Shown: positions 28,148-38,829, counted from the stretch's first letter. The stretch: DNA of 64,000 nucleotides from Treponema vincentii (GCF_010365865.1 NZ_CP048020.1:2852001-2916000), one strand, 5' to 3'. Notes: generated from the letters alone by a model not told the origin. A program made the numbers and translations.

Positions 28148-31100
28148 AAAATTAAACTGAGGATTTCTAACGACGGGCATTCCGACACCTTTTTTGCCTG
28201 AATTAGTCTTCAAAAATTGGACATTTTCTTTAGACCAAGCAATTGCAAAAGGTGTTTCCAAGTACCAGCGATTTCCATCTTTATCACCTTTGTCGTATAG
28301 AACATAGAAGGGCTTTTTTGTATCAATCCCATTTTCTTTTTCATCATCCGTGAGTTTTTCTACATCTGCAATTTCCTCCTCCTCAATGAGTTTATAAATA
28401 TAACCTTGTCCAAAAATATCACGCCCATATTTTTCTTTTATGGAATCAAATTTTTCTGCTATTTCACTTTCAGAAAGACTTGTTAAATATTCTTTAGGAT
28501 TTATATTGCCTAATTCTTTTGCCAATAGTGGTTCAGCCTTCATCGCTGCTATTAACTTTTTAGGTCTGCCATCTATAACAGTGTCAGCCCATTTTGAATT
28601 TTTTCGTATAGCAATATATTTACCATTGTTTCCAGTAGCAAGCCCTTGACCGCCTTCTGTCAGACATCCAAGAAGCGCGATATCACCAGGTTTTAAACTT
28701 TCGCGATATTTTTTCAATTCAACTGCATTTTCTGCAATCTTTTTACTGGTCTCGATTTTATTCCACCATTGATCATAAAGCTCCTTTACTTTGGCTCCAT
28801 ATAATTGCCAGATTTTTAAGTTTTTCTCTGTAGGTTTAAAAATTACCATATTTTGGGTGTTTCTATATATTTCTTGCAGAACGGGTGCAAATATTATTGG
28901 CTTGTGTAGATTTTCAGATCCGTCAATAAATTTAATAGTATTTGATTTTTCGAACTGAGTATTCGAAATTTGAATAATACACGTATCAACAAGAACTGTC
29001 TCAAATGGATTTGCGGTATCAAAGATATATTGAATATTTTTATCAAGAATTAAATTGCGCATATTTCGCTTTGTTTGAGTTGTCCAGAAAGTTTTTGGAA
29101 TAATATAGTTCAATGAACCATTGTTTTTGGTAAGCTCTAGCCCTTTAAATGTAAAAAGATTGTATGTGTCATCGTTGAATCCGAATTCTGCCTCATACAT
29201 TTTTTTTGCTTCTGCGGGAATATCTTTTGTCGATATATACGGAGGATTCCCTATAACGATATCGAAGCCGTCTTTTATATCAAACATCCATTCCTTGTCA
29301 AAAAACGGACTAACAGTAGTTTGATCATACGGATTCCATGCCGCAAGTTGCCTGGCTTCTTCTTGATTATATATCCTGTCTTTTGCGAGTAAGTCTGCTA
29401 AAGATTTCCGTAATTTTTTATCTTCTTCTCTGCATTCAGCTTTTGCTTTTGCTGTAGCCGCATTAAAATGTGCATGACGTACTTTTTTAATATCTTGTTT
29501 TATTTTGTTAATTTCGGGATCTTCAAACAAGGCAGATTGTTCGCTTTGCTTTTTGCTGATTAATGTATTTGCCACAACGAATTTAGTTTCAAGGTTCGGC
29601 AGCGGATCAAAGCCGTAGTTAGCTGCTATGCTATTATTTTTTTCCTGTTCGCAAATAAGACTTATAAAGAATCTGAGCTTACAAATTTGTACGGCAATCG
29701 GCTGGATATCAACTCCGTACAGACAGTTTTCAATTAATGAAAGTTTCAGTTGATAAACCGACTTTTCATCGTCTTTTGTACCGCCGCACTTTTGAATGAT
29801 TTGCACCATTCGATGAAGAGCGCCCATAGGAAAGGCTCCGGAACCGCAGGCAGGATCCAATATTTTGATGTTTTTAACTGCTATTATGATCGCTTCTTTA
29901 TTGCATTCGTTATATGAATCGATATTGTTGTCAAAAAGAATCTTTGTCTGGTCATCTGTCATACCTTTTACATTTTGTAAAAGGTATGTTTTGAGCGATT
30001 CATCAACCATAAAATCGACAATTTCGCGAGGCGTATAAAACGAACCGGAACCTTTTCTGGCCGTTTTGCTCGTTTCGGGATTATATGTACCTAAGAGGTT
30101 TTCAAATACTTTACCGAGCAATTCAGGATCAAGGGCGATCTGCACATTACTCGGAGTATTTTCTTCTACAGTGAAATTATATCGGTTAAGAATATGGATA
30201 AGCCCCTCATGTCCCCCGTCATCTTCTTGCCAAAACAGATGATTCGGTATAAACGCCATCCAATACGGCTCACGGCTGAATCCGTCCCTCAATACTTCTA
30301 TATTCTTTTGTTTATTCTCATCATCTTTAAGCGCATCCAGGCATTCGAATAAACCGCCGTTTAAAAAAGGAACCGATTTAAAATGGTCAATGATTTCTTT
30401 ATTCGTTTTTTTAAAGAAAGTTTTTTTACAGTTATCGCGGTAATAATTCTTTACTCCGAATTGTTTATTAAAGCTTTTGCTTTTATCATCCGCAAAAGCA
30501 CGGTCTTCTATCTTTCTATTTAAAGTTGCAAAGAAAAGATTTTGAATAATTGCATTGTAGTAATTGCCTGATTTTTTATTATTCGGATTAAAGTCGGTAA
30601 GGATATTTTTCAATTCGTTAATGTCAAAAATCCAGGATGGGATCAGTTCTTTTTGCTTAATAAACCAAACGAACATCAGCCGCGTGATAAGGCGTATAAG
30701 ATTTATTTCGTTGTTATCCCCTGATTGTTTAACATTAAAACCGCCTTTTGTATTTTTTGTCGTCTCTCCGATTGGGAATGTAACAAGTTTTAAAGCCCAT
30801 TCATACCAGTTAAAGAGTGCTTTATAAAACTCTTTACTCAAAGCCTCTACACTAAATGCATCCAGCATATCATCAACAGTTATAGCAGACCCCTCGTTGG
30901 CTTTTTTTGCCAACTGTTGGAAACGCTCTGCGATAGTTCGGCAAGGATGTTCTGTTCCGCACAGATAAGTATACCGCTTTGCGCTGGTGCTGGTTTTAAG
31001 GGTTTCAGCCCGGTGCACAAAACTTACCCGCCACTCATTCAAATTATCAGCAAAATGGAAAAAGATCAGAGCGGATGTATTATCTTCCATGATTGCTCGG

Positions 31101-31363
31101 ATACAGTTTTGAATACTCACTCGGCTGCGTTTTAAGTGTACCGAAGACTGCACTGTTACATCGGCAAATGTTATGAAAAAGGTACCTGAAACTTGCGCTA
31201 TGATTGACGCTTGTAAAATAGTCTGTTTATCGGATTCTGCTAAAGCAATTGGCGCCGTTTTTCGCAAATCTTTTGCTGTTTTGAAAATAGGAAGGATTAT
31301 CTCTTCATATATCGTGTCTTTTCCGGGATAAGCTTGTTCAAAAATAGTGCGAAAGTCTGTCAT
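28085..31363 (-). CDS. Eco57I/BREX-type N6-adenine DNA methyltransferase, C-terminally truncated
   Basis: 1092 residues. Long N-terminal helical region, SAM motif I DPACGSGAF (about 512-520), catalytic motif IV NPPYIS (about 688-693), then a recognition region ending in FKEGFCWTD. Family members methylate adenine and may carry restriction partners (type IIG, BREX PglX, DISARM). The gene stops at 28085, but sequence of the usual C-terminal recognition tail persists beyond the stop in decayed form, so target recognition may be altered or lost. GAGGAAC before the ATG; 18 bases after the helicase gene, clearly one operon. AT-rich, probably acquired. Confidence 0.85.
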   Translation of the reverse strand: MTDFRTIFEQAYPGKDTIYEEIILPIFKTAKDLRKTAPIALAESDKQTILQASIIAQVSGTFFITFADVTVQSSVHLKRSRVSIQNCIRAIMEDNTSALIFFHFADNLNEWRVSFVHRAETLKTSTSAKRYTYLCGTEHPCRTIAERFQQLAKKANEGSAITVDDMLDAFSVEALSKEFYKALFNWYEWALKLVTFPIGETTKNTKGGFNVKQSGDNNEINLIRLITRLMFVWFIKQKELIPSWIFDINELKNILTDFNPNNKKSGNYYNAIIQNLFFATLNRKIEDRAFADDKSKSFNKQFGVKNYYRDNCKKTFFKKTNKEIIDHFKSVPFLNGGLFECLDALKDDENKQKNIEVLRDGFSREPYWMAFIPNHLFWQEDDGGHEGLIHILNRYNFTVEENTPSNVQIALDPELLGKVFENLLGTYNPETSKTARKGSGSFYTPREIVDFMVDESLKTYLLQNVKGMTDDQTKILFDNNIDSYNECNKEAIIIAVKNIKILDPACGSGAFPMGALHRMVQIIQKCGGTKDDEKSVYQLKLSLIENCLYGVDIQPIAVQICKLRFFISLICEQEKNNSIAANYGFDPLPNLETKFVVANTLISKKQSEQSALFEDPEINKIKQDIKKVRHAHFNAATAKAKAECREEDKKLRKSLADLLAKDRIYNQEEARQLAAWNPYDQTTVSPFFDKEWMFDIKDGFDIVIGNPPYISTKDIPAEAKKMYEAEFGFNDDTYNLFTFKGLELTKNNGSLNYIIPKTFWTTQTKRNMRNLILDKNIQYIFDTANPFETVLVDTCIIQISNTQFEKSNTIKFIDGSENLHKPIIFAPVLQEIYRNTQNMVIFKPTEKNLKIWQLYGAKVKELYDQWWNKIETSKKIAENAVELKKYRESLKPGDIALLGCLTEGGQGLATGNNGKYIAIRKNSKWADTVIDGRPKKLIAAMKAEPLLAKELGNINPKEYLTSLSESEIAEKFDSIKEKYGRDIFGQGYIYKLIEEEEIADVEKLTDDEKENGIDTKKPFYVLYDKGDKDGNRWYLETPFAIAWSKENVQFLKTNSGKKGVGMPVVRNPQFNFKEGFCWTDINKLLKCKITQS

Positions 31364-31381
31364 AGTGTGTTCCTCTTTTCT

Positions 31382-34300
31382 TTATTCCGTGATAAGCGCT
31401 ATTGAAAGCGCAGCATTTGTGTCAGTTCTTGTATTATTTTGTCGTGCTAATTGATAGAGTTCTGTAATAGCTACAATACTAGTAGCATCTCCCGTATCGA
31501 ATAATGAGGGTGATTGAAAATTTGTTTTTAATACTTTTTTTGCTAATGCCGAATTATGATGGATAAGCGAATCTGAAATATCATCGAGCATAGCTCGCAA
31601 TCCACCCGAACTGCTCTGTGTGTATAATTCTTGAATTTTACGCCGCGCTTGCGTTATCTCTTTGTTCTGTTTGTTTTTTCTTCCTCTAATAGTCAATGCT
31701 GCGCTTTGCTTATCTTTTTCATAGCATTCCATAATTGCTTCATGGAGATCCTTTAGTGTATCTCTATTTATATTGGTCTGTGCGGTATCAAATTGTATAA
31801 GCGGTTTTAATGCCTCAAAAAACTCCAGTTGGCTCACTTGTTTTACTGCTTCATTTTTAGAAGCGAGATACAAGAAAGATTGTGTAGTAGTTTTCCGATC
31901 AGTATGCCCATGTACAGCAGAAAAAGAACCGTGTTCTCCCGCTTTTATGGAAGAAATAGCGAGATCGTTTATGACTTTTAGCCGAGTGTATTCCTCCGGT
32001 TGCTCTTTTTGGAATACTTGCAATTCTGCAATAAACGGCATGATTGGAGATTCTTCATCATCAGCTGTTTCGTATATTACCGGATCAAAATGTCTTACTT
32101 CTTCTTTTGTTGAATAAATTTGAGCATCTTCCCCGAATAATTCATGAAATGCTTGCAATTTTATATATGTTCTATTTTTAATATTGATTTGTGCATCGCC
32201 TAATGTAGAAGGATAAAAATTATAATTCCATATTGTTTTTGCGTCAGTACCGATACGGTTAATTCGTCCAAGCCGTTGCATAAGACGTGTCGCATTCCAC
32301 GGAGAATCATAATTGAGAATTGAATTTGCACGGTGCAGGTTTACACCTTCTGAAAGGACATCGGTTGTAATAAGTATCTGGTAGTCGTCGCGTTTTTCTC
32401 CTTTGTAATTTGCATCAAAATTTGCAGCAATAATATCTTTCATAACCTCACGATTCGCCGCAGTAATTGAAAGGACATTACACTGTGGTATCGGCATTTC
32501 GTCTAATTTTTGAACCAATGCGCTTTGTGTTGCAATACATTCGGTAAAAATAATTAACTTTCGGTTTTTATTTCTGCTTTTTTTTAGAAACTGATTTGCG
32601 GTTTCATAAATAAACGTACTCATTTTAGGATCAGAGGTTTGGATATCCCACTGTGCACATAACTTTTTGATAAGAAATAAATCATTACGCAACAAGGTAA
32701 TATAGCTTTCATCAAAATCATCCCTTTTATATTCTCGATTGCTGCCTGTGTCATCATGCCCGGAATATTTTTTGTTTGCTTTTTTTGCTTTATCTGCAAG
32801 CATATCAAGACACTGTTCAAATTCATCATTGCTTTTAATAGCATTATTGCCGAGTTCTTTATTCACATCTAAATCGGGACAAATAAAAATACGATTTACT
32901 TCCCACATCTTAATCATGTTTTCCGTGTAACGGGAGAGGTTATGGAGTGATTCTTTAAAGGCCGCTTGGCTGCTTTCAAGGCGTTTAACAAGTAACATTT
33001 CCATCAGCTGAGCTAATCGTTCTGCCGTATTACTTACCGTTAAATTTTTTACTTCGTATAACACACGATGTTTTTCGTTTTTCAGAAATTCAATTGCTCT
33101 GTAACGGTAATAACCGAGCCCGTCTTTTCCTGCTTCGGTACCGAGCGAAAGGATTTGATTTCCCGATTCGTCTGTATCGATACAGCTGACTTGTGGGGCA
33201 ATAATATTTATCGTACTATTAAAAAGATTTCCCAGTTCACCTTTCATTTCATAAGGAATAGCGATCGGTTTATTTATTTTAGGGAACGTTAAATTTTGGG
33301 TATTCATGTCATCCTGATAATATTTTTCAATGTCCGTTCTTGTTCGTCTGATTATCAGCGGTTCAACAATATGTTTGCGTATATCTCCATTATCTGCGAT
33401 AAGATTTTGTTTATCCTGATTTAATTCATCCGGTGTCTTCTGAATTTTTATCCCATTCACAAGTTTATACCGTTGAATATATTGCTTGTAACGGTCTTGC
33501 TTTTCCTTAAAGTAGCGCTCAAGATCATTTCCGAATCCGCCGAGGTTACACAGGGTTGCATTTTTATGTTCGCGCTGGAACAAATAAATCTGATTCCGTA
33601 AATCATACGGAGCATTATTTTGCGGAGTCGCCGAAAGAAGCATTACATAAGGCTGAGGCTGTACGCTTCCTATTAAGTCATCAAGTTTTTGGTACATGAG
33701 AGTATTGTTGTTCCTAAAGCGATGACTTTCATCAACGACAATCATGCCGTATTGTTGTTTTTTAAATACTAAATCAAAATCATTTCCATCAACATAGTCA
33801 TCACTCTCGCCGCTGTCATCAAGACGCCCGATTGTAGTAAGATTGATAAGCGGTTTGATTGTTTTACCAACTACTTCGTTTTTATCAAAATAGTTGATTG
33901 AATCAGTCCAGCTCTGATAAATGGCTGGAGGAGTGATAATTAACACCGGATGCGTAAAGTTCGTTTCTAAAAGATACCGCTTTACAATCATCAATGCAGT
34001 AAATGTTTTTCCAAGTCCGACAACATCGGCAAGGATAAAGCCATGATGCCGTTTCATAATTGAAAAGCCTTGGTTCACTGCGTGATTTTGATAGGTAAGC
34101 TGCTTGAAGTCTTCGTCATGGGGTATATACGCATCGGGGGAGATTTTACCGTCGCCGTTTATTACTTCATCAAATTGATCAATCAAAAACTTTATATAGG
34201 TTTGATAGGGAGAAAGTACGGTATACGGCGGTTCATGTTGAAGTTTAGTTGTATCTCCCATTTTTTCAGTTTCTATCCCTATCTCCGATTTTTTTAAGAC

Positions 34301-34969
34301 CTCCTCCAAAAACGCTCGTGTCCAATCGGATGCTAATGCCCATTTTTCATTGAACCATGTAGTATGCCCTTTTGAAAGATTTATCCCGTCCGGCTTTGCC
34401 GAAATTATTTGGGTGTGTGTTTCAAGGTAATTCAGTTCTGAATTTTCTTGTAAGCCTTTTTGGGTAAAATTACTACTGCCGATAATCCCGTATGCGATGC
34501 CGGTTCCGTATAAAATATAGCACTTGGAATGGAAAAACTGCTGCTTATCATCCTCGGTTACACCGCGAAAAATGCGTATCTCTATTTTCGGGTCATTGAG
34601 GTCTTCATGCTGTTCTTTGCAAAAATCCAGTAAAAGCTGTACAGCGGGGGTGTATTCAGATTTTACCTTTAAATCGGCAAGATCGGTTTTGATAAAATCC
34701 TGCGGATAGTCGGCATCCTTATATTTGACATCGGCACTGTACTGTGCAAAAAGATACGGATCTTTTCCGATAAGAATCCGCACGCGTGTATCTGCCGACC
34801 GCTCTAAGAATGCTCGAAGTTCTGCTGCGATCAACTGTGTACCCGGAATGTCCCAGTACCCTGTTGCAATGTCGATGTGTGTAATGTCGGGGACCTTGAT
34901 GAGTTCTTTAAGCGTATCAACAAGCTGTAAATGTTCGGAATTATCAATCAGTGTACTGTGTATAGGCAT
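31382..34969 (-). CDS. PLD-domain superfamily 2 helicase (restriction/defence type)
   Basis: About 1195 residues. N-terminal phospholipase D-like domain (about 1-230) with an HSKCYILYGTGIAYGIIGSSN element: HxK plus downstream G/S-N, as in PLD nucleases. Then an SNF2/DEAH-like helicase: LADVVGLGKT (Walker A), VVDESHRFRN (DESH box), LLSATPQNN (motif III), and the C-terminal helicase half with TTDVLSEGVNL and RLMQRLGRINRIG (motif VI). I start at ATG 34969 with GAGGAACAGGA upstream. Together with the methyltransferase it forms a two-gene restriction-like system; the PLD domain is the candidate nuclease. Comparable PLD-plus-helicase pairing is known from NgoAVII-type systems. Confidence 0.85.
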   Translation of the reverse strand: MPIHSTLIDNSEHLQLVDTLKELIKVPDITHIDIATGYWDIPGTQLIAAELRAFLERSADTRVRILIGKDPYLFAQYSADVKYKDADYPQDFIKTDLADLKVKSEYTPAVQLLLDFCKEQHEDLNDPKIEIRIFRGVTEDDKQQFFHSKCYILYGTGIAYGIIGSSNFTQKGLQENSELNYLETHTQIISAKPDGINLSKGHTTWFNEKWALASDWTRAFLEEVLKKSEIGIETEKMGDTTKLQHEPPYTVLSPYQTYIKFLIDQFDEVINGDGKISPDAYIPHDEDFKQLTYQNHAVNQGFSIMKRHHGFILADVVGLGKTFTALMIVKRYLLETNFTHPVLIITPPAIYQSWTDSINYFDKNEVVGKTIKPLINLTTIGRLDDSGESDDYVDGNDFDLVFKKQQYGMIVVDESHRFRNNNTLMYQKLDDLIGSVQPQPYVMLLSATPQNNAPYDLRNQIYLFQREHKNATLCNLGGFGNDLERYFKEKQDRYKQYIQRYKLVNGIKIQKTPDELNQDKQNLIADNGDIRKHIVEPLIIRRTRTDIEKYYQDDMNTQNLTFPKINKPIAIPYEMKGELGNLFNSTINIIAPQVSCIDTDESGNQILSLGTEAGKDGLGYYRYRAIEFLKNEKHRVLYEVKNLTVSNTAERLAQLMEMLLVKRLESSQAAFKESLHNLSRYTENMIKMWEVNRIFICPDLDVNKELGNNAIKSNDEFEQCLDMLADKAKKANKKYSGHDDTGSNREYKRDDFDESYITLLRNDLFLIKKLCAQWDIQTSDPKMSTFIYETANQFLKKSRNKNRKLIIFTECIATQSALVQKLDEMPIPQCNVLSITAANREVMKDIIAANFDANYKGEKRDDYQILITTDVLSEGVNLHRANSILNYDSPWNATRLMQRLGRINRIGTDAKTIWNYNFYPSTLGDAQINIKNRTYIKLQAFHELFGEDAQIYSTKEEVRHFDPVIYETADDEESPIMPFIAELQVFQKEQPEEYTRLKVINDLAISSIKAGEHGSFSAVHGHTDRKTTTQSFLYLASKNEAVKQVSQLEFFEALKPLIQFDTAQTNINRDTLKDLHEAIMECYEKDKQSAALTIRGRKNKQNKEITQARRKIQELYTQSSSGGLRAMLDDISDSLIHHNSALAKKVLKTNFQSPSLFDTGDATSIVAITELYQLARQNNTRTDTNAALSIALITE

Positions 34970-35146
34970 AGTCCTGTTCCTCGAACAAAAAGTATACCAT
35001 AAATTTGCCCTATAAGAAATGTCAATTTTTTCATCTGTTTTCACACTTTTTTAAAAATTTTCCTTCTTTTCCCTCAAAATTCTTAGCCAAAAAGCCATGC
35101 ATGTCGCATATAAAGATTAGTTTACAGATATTTAGGAGGCAAAACG

Positions 35147-36202
35147 ATGAAAAAACTCTTTTTTCTTGTATCAATTATCTGCGCTCTGTGCGGAGCAGGG
35201 TGCGCAGGTTTTTCTAAACAGCCGATTTTTACCGAGATTATCGGCGAAGAAGCCGAACCCGTCAAAATAGTTAAAACCGTACGGACAGAAACCAATACCA
35301 TACAGATGTACTTCACCGGTACAACGGAATTTCTTTCGGCGGAAATTTTTATCCCCGAAACGGGCGAAACGCAAACGTGCAGTGTCGAACCTATGGATAT
35401 CCCCAACGACTTTACCGATTCCGAAGGGAAATCCGGTAAAGCAGATACCTACACTGCCTTTGCGCTTACTCCAACTGCTCCGATCGGAATCGGCACTCCT
35501 TTTGTACTGCGCGGTTCCGTATCGGATACAAAGCACAGCGTTCTCGATTTTGCGCTGCCGTTTGAGGGAGCCAATACGCGCCCTGCAAAACTGCGGATAA
35601 CCGAAATTCGCCCGTTGTACAGCAGTAAACCGAAAAGCGAATTTATTGAGTTCATCGTAATGGAAAGCGGAAACCTGTCCAGCATCACAATCACGAATGT
35701 CGGGGATAAGCAAAACCCGCATTATCACTTCCCCGCCGCAGAAGTTTCCGCTGGCGAGACCATCGTATACCATTGGCGTTCCGTCGAAGAAGGTATCCGC
35801 GATGAACTTACCGCTAAAACTATTTCAGGCGGAACGCAATCATGCCCTGCTGCGCGCGATTTTTGGGGACCGTATACAAGCATTCCAAAACGGAACGCCA
35901 ATGTCATCCTGATAAAAGCCGGAGTAAATGGCGATATTCAAGATGCCATTCTCTACTGCACCGAAAAAGAATTTGCCAAGCGAGGCGCAGCTCATGCATG
36001 GAACGATGAAGAACTGGGACGGGAAGCGGAAGCAGCCGTTGCAAGTGGCGTATGGCGAGGCGGCGCCGTTTTAAAGTCAGCGGTTATCGCGCCGATAACC
36101 GCCTCAAAATCGTTAGTACGCGATGCAAAGTCCGGCATCAATAAAGCCGAAAGCTGGGCACTTCGCGATTCAAAAAAGGTTACAATGGGAAAACCGTATT
36201 AA
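35147..36202 (+). CDS. Lipoprotein with possible lamin-tail-like domain
   Basis: 351 residues. Signal peptide with lipobox CGAGC (cleavage before Cys19 approximately). Central segment ITEIRPLYSSKPKSEFIEF...VGDKQNPH is the pattern of lamin-tail domains (EI...KSEFIEL), which bind DNA or other ligands in extracytoplasmic proteins. AGGAGGC lies 8 bases before the ATG. C-terminal ~80 residues are charged and helical. Function unknown; divergent from the helicase. Confidence 0.6.
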   Translation: MKKLFFLVSIICALCGAGCAGFSKQPIFTEIIGEEAEPVKIVKTVRTETNTIQMYFTGTTEFLSAEIFIPETGETQTCSVEPMDIPNDFTDSEGKSGKADTYTAFALTPTAPIGIGTPFVLRGSVSDTKHSVLDFALPFEGANTRPAKLRITEIRPLYSSKPKSEFIEFIVMESGNLSSITITNVGDKQNPHYHFPAAEVSAGETIVYHWRSVEEGIRDELTAKTISGGTQSCPAARDFWGPYTSIPKRNANVILIKAGVNGDIQDAILYCTEKEFAKRGAAHAWNDEELGREAEAAVASGVWRGGAVLKSAVIAPITASKSLVRDAKSGINKAESWALRDSKKVTMGKPY

Positions 36203-36247
36203 CACACCAAAGATATAGAAACTTCAATACAATTGTTTACAAAGGAG

Positions 36248-37354
36248 TTATACGTTAAATTTGAAGAACATAATATCCCCATCTTGAACGACGTATTCCT
36301 TACCTTCTTGGCGATAGCGGCCGGCTTCTTTGATTTTTTGTTCCGAACCGTATTTCAAGAAGTCTTCAAAACTGTAGACTTCCGCCTTGATAAAGCCTCG
36401 TTCAAAGTCGCTGTGGATAACACCGGCTGCTTTGGGGGCGGTATCTCCTGCGTGGATAGTCCATGCGCGGCATTCGTCTTTCCCGGCGGTAAAGAAGGTA
36501 CGTAGCCCGATTAAATGATATGCTGCATGGGCAAGAACCGATAAGCCTGAAACCTTGAGCCCGATCTCTTCCAAAAAGGCGGCTCGTTCTTCCGCATCGT
36601 CGATATCGGCAAGCTCCGCTTCAAACTTTCCGCAGATAACGACGGTTTCAGCTCCTTCTTGTGCGGCGATTTTTTTAACCGTTTCGATATACGCATTCCC
36701 GTTTTTTATTCCGTCCTCATCGACGTTGCAAACATACAGCTGAGGCTTCATCGTAATCAGATGTGTGTCGTACATCACGGCTTGCTCTTCATCTGTTAGA
36801 TCGGCATTACGTGCACCCTTTCCATCCTGCAGTAACGGCTTGATTTTCGCAATAGCGCTCATCGCAATCGCCGCTTCTTTCTGCATATCTTTACCCATAC
36901 GGGTTGCTTTCTCCGCTCGTTCTGCTCGTTTTTCCAGCGATGCAAGATCGGCAAGCGCGAGCTCGATATTGATGGTTTCGATATCCGATGCGGGATCAAT
37001 TTTATTGTTTACGTGAACGATGTCGGGATCGTCAAAGCAGCGTACGACATGTGCGATAACGCCTACCTCGCGAATATGAGAAAGAAACTGGTTGCCGAGT
37101 CCTTCGCCTTTTGAAGCACCCTTTACAAGTCCTGCAATATCGACAAACTCAACTGTTGCCGGAACAGTCTTTTTCGGTTCAAAAAATTTTGACAGTTTTG
37201 TGAGCCGTTCGTCAGGGAGATCGACGATACCGACATTGGGATTAATAGTGCAGAACGGATAGTTTGCCGCCTCTGCCGGTGCCCGGGTCAATGCAGAAAA
37301 GATGGTGGATTTACCGACATTCGGCAGCCCGACAATACCACAGTTTATAGCCAT
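36248..37354 (-). CDS. ychF: Ribosome-associated ATPase YchF (Obg family)
   Basis: 368 residues. P-loop GLPNVGKS (about 8-15), switch region, G3 DIAGLVKGASKGEGLGNQFL (about 69-88), and the YchF-specific NVDE (about 203-206) in place of NKxD, which gives ATP rather than GTP preference. A C-terminal TGS domain ends the protein (about 283-366). Known to bind ribosomes and take part in stress responses. AAGGGG precedes the ATG at 37354. Convergent with the lipoprotein gene. Confidence 0.95.
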   Translation of the reverse strand: MAINCGIVGLPNVGKSTIFSALTRAPAEAANYPFCTINPNVGIVDLPDERLTKLSKFFEPKKTVPATVEFVDIAGLVKGASKGEGLGNQFLSHIREVGVIAHVVRCFDDPDIVHVNNKIDPASDIETINIELALADLASLEKRAERAEKATRMGKDMQKEAAIAMSAIAKIKPLLQDGKGARNADLTDEEQAVMYDTHLITMKPQLYVCNVDEDGIKNGNAYIETVKKIAAQEGAETVVICGKFEAELADIDDAEERAAFLEEIGLKVSGLSVLAHAAYHLIGLRTFFTAGKDECRAWTIHAGDTAPKAAGVIHSDFERGFIKAEVYSFEDFLKYGSEQKIKEAGRYRQEGKEYVVQDGDIMFFKFNV

Positions 37355-37662
37355 AGGAGAACCCCTTTAATCAATCATGTTCAGTTAAATAGAAAGATAG
37401 TTAAACCTTCCTTAAAATTCAACAGCCGAACAAAATATCAATTTTGGAGACTGTTGAATTCGTGCGCGCAACGCGCATACGTCAATAATCGACGTTTGTG
37501 TAAGCAAACTCGACGTGTTTTTAAGCGATACCATTTGTACCGCTTAAAATAAACCATCCTTAATTCCAATTCTCTTTTATTGGATTGTATACCGAAGCGC
37601 CCGAAAAGTCAAAGGAACCATTGTCTTGCAGATTGATATCAGTTGAATATACTGAATATACG
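37355..37662. other. Intergenic region ychF/dinB with hairpin cluster E
   Basis: 308 bases between divergent genes. It holds an outer inverted repeat AATTCAACAG (37417-37426)/CTGTTGAATT (37451-37460). Four short hairpins follow: 37463-37477 (tgcgcg/cgcgca), 37479-37495 (acgtc/gacgt), 37494-37509 (gtttg/caaac) and 37521-37547 (11-bp arms with one mismatch). No open frame of interest. Confidence 0.65.
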
Positions 37663-38829
37663 ATGATTCATAATCCGGTATTTTTTCATGTTGATTTGGA
37701 TGCTTTTTTTGCCTCAGTAGAACAGCTCGACAATCCGGCATATCGCGGAAAGCCGGTTATTGTCGGCGGGCTTGGTAAGCGAGGTGTTGTCTCGACGGCT
37801 TCGTATGAGGCGCGAAAGTTCGGTGTGCATTCCGCGATGCCGATGGCCCGCGCACGAGCCCTGTGTCCGAATGGTATCTTTATAAAAACACGAATGCAGC
37901 GATATTATGAAAAATCGAAAGAGATTATGACGATTTTTAAAAACTTCAGTCCCGATATACAGCAGCTGTCCGTCGATGAAGCATTTCTGGACATGAGCGG
38001 TACGGAAAAAATATTCGGCGATACTGCAACGGCTGCCCGGCTTTTAAAGAACTCTGTCTTTGCACAAACAGGTTTGCGGGTTTCCGTAGGGGCGGCTTCT
38101 AATAAATACATTGCGAAGATCGCTTCGGGGCAATCGAAACCGGACGGTTTATTGGTTGTGCCGCCGGGCGAAGAAGCTCAGTTTATGCAGTCGCTGCGTT
38201 TAAGCGATGTATGGGGTATCGGCGGTAAAACGCGTGGACGGCTTGCGGAAGCGGGGCTGACGACTATTGCCGAAATTCTCAAGCAACAGGAATCTGTTTT
38301 GCAGCTGATTATTGGGAATGCTGCGGGTACGTTTCTGTATCAAGCAGTTCGCGGAGATATGGCGCATGTTTTTAACGAAGAGCACAAAAGCCATTCCATC
38401 AGTACGGAACGTACATTTGAAACCGATCTGCATGAAAGAGATGAAATCTCCGATGTGCTGTTCCTGCTGAGCGCGGAGCTGATGTGCCGTATCCTTGATG
38501 AACGCATCCAAAGCCGTACTGTGCATATTAAAATACGGTATGCAGATTTTACCACCGTCTCGGCGCAGCAGAGCGGAGCATTGATTAACGATTCTGCGGA
38601 TTTATACGGCCGGGTTCAGAAGCTATTCTTTTCCCGATTCGATCCGGCGCTGTCCGTCCGGCTCATCGGGATTGGGGTAGACATCGGCAGCGACAACAGC
38701 CAACTGGAGCTTTTTGCTTCCGAAAAGGCCGCAAAAAAGCGTAAACTTGAAGAGGCGGTTTTGGATATTTCAAAGAAAAATAAAGACGTCAAAATTGTGC
38801 AAGCACGATTGCTCCCGCCGGTGGAGTAG
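37663..38829 (+). CDS. dinB: DNA polymerase IV (Y-family translesion polymerase)
   Basis: 388 residues. Catalytic motifs FFHVDLDAFFASVE (about 6-19, metal-binding Asp residues) and SVDEAFLDMS (about 103-112, DE pair), then thumb with helix-hairpin-helix (VWGIGGKTRGRLAEAG) and little-finger domain. No obvious C-terminal clamp-binding peptide beyond SQLELF (about 347-352), which is a good match for the QLxLF beta-clamp motif. Start at ATG 37663 by family alignment; ribosome site is poor. Copies damaged DNA templates with low fidelity. Confidence 0.95.
   Translation: MIHNPVFFHVDLDAFFASVEQLDNPAYRGKPVIVGGLGKRGVVSTASYEARKFGVHSAMPMARARALCPNGIFIKTRMQRYYEKSKEIMTIFKNFSPDIQQLSVDEAFLDMSGTEKIFGDTATAARLLKNSVFAQTGLRVSVGAASNKYIAKIASGQSKPDGLLVVPPGEEAQFMQSLRLSDVWGIGGKTRGRLAEAGLTTIAEILKQQESVLQLIIGNAAGTFLYQAVRGDMAHVFNEEHKSHSISTERTFETDLHERDEISDVLFLLSAELMCRILDERIQSRTVHIKIRYADFTTVSAQQSGALINDSADLYGRVQKLFFSRFDPALSVRLIGIGVDIGSDNSQLELFASEKAAKKRKLEEAVLDISKKNKDVKIVQARLLPPVE

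Noticed and set aside
35171-35773. 200-codon frame antisense to the lipoprotein gene
   Set aside because: Basic, Cys/Arg-rich translation typical of a shadow; the plus-strand gene has a signal peptide, lipobox and a strong ribosome site.
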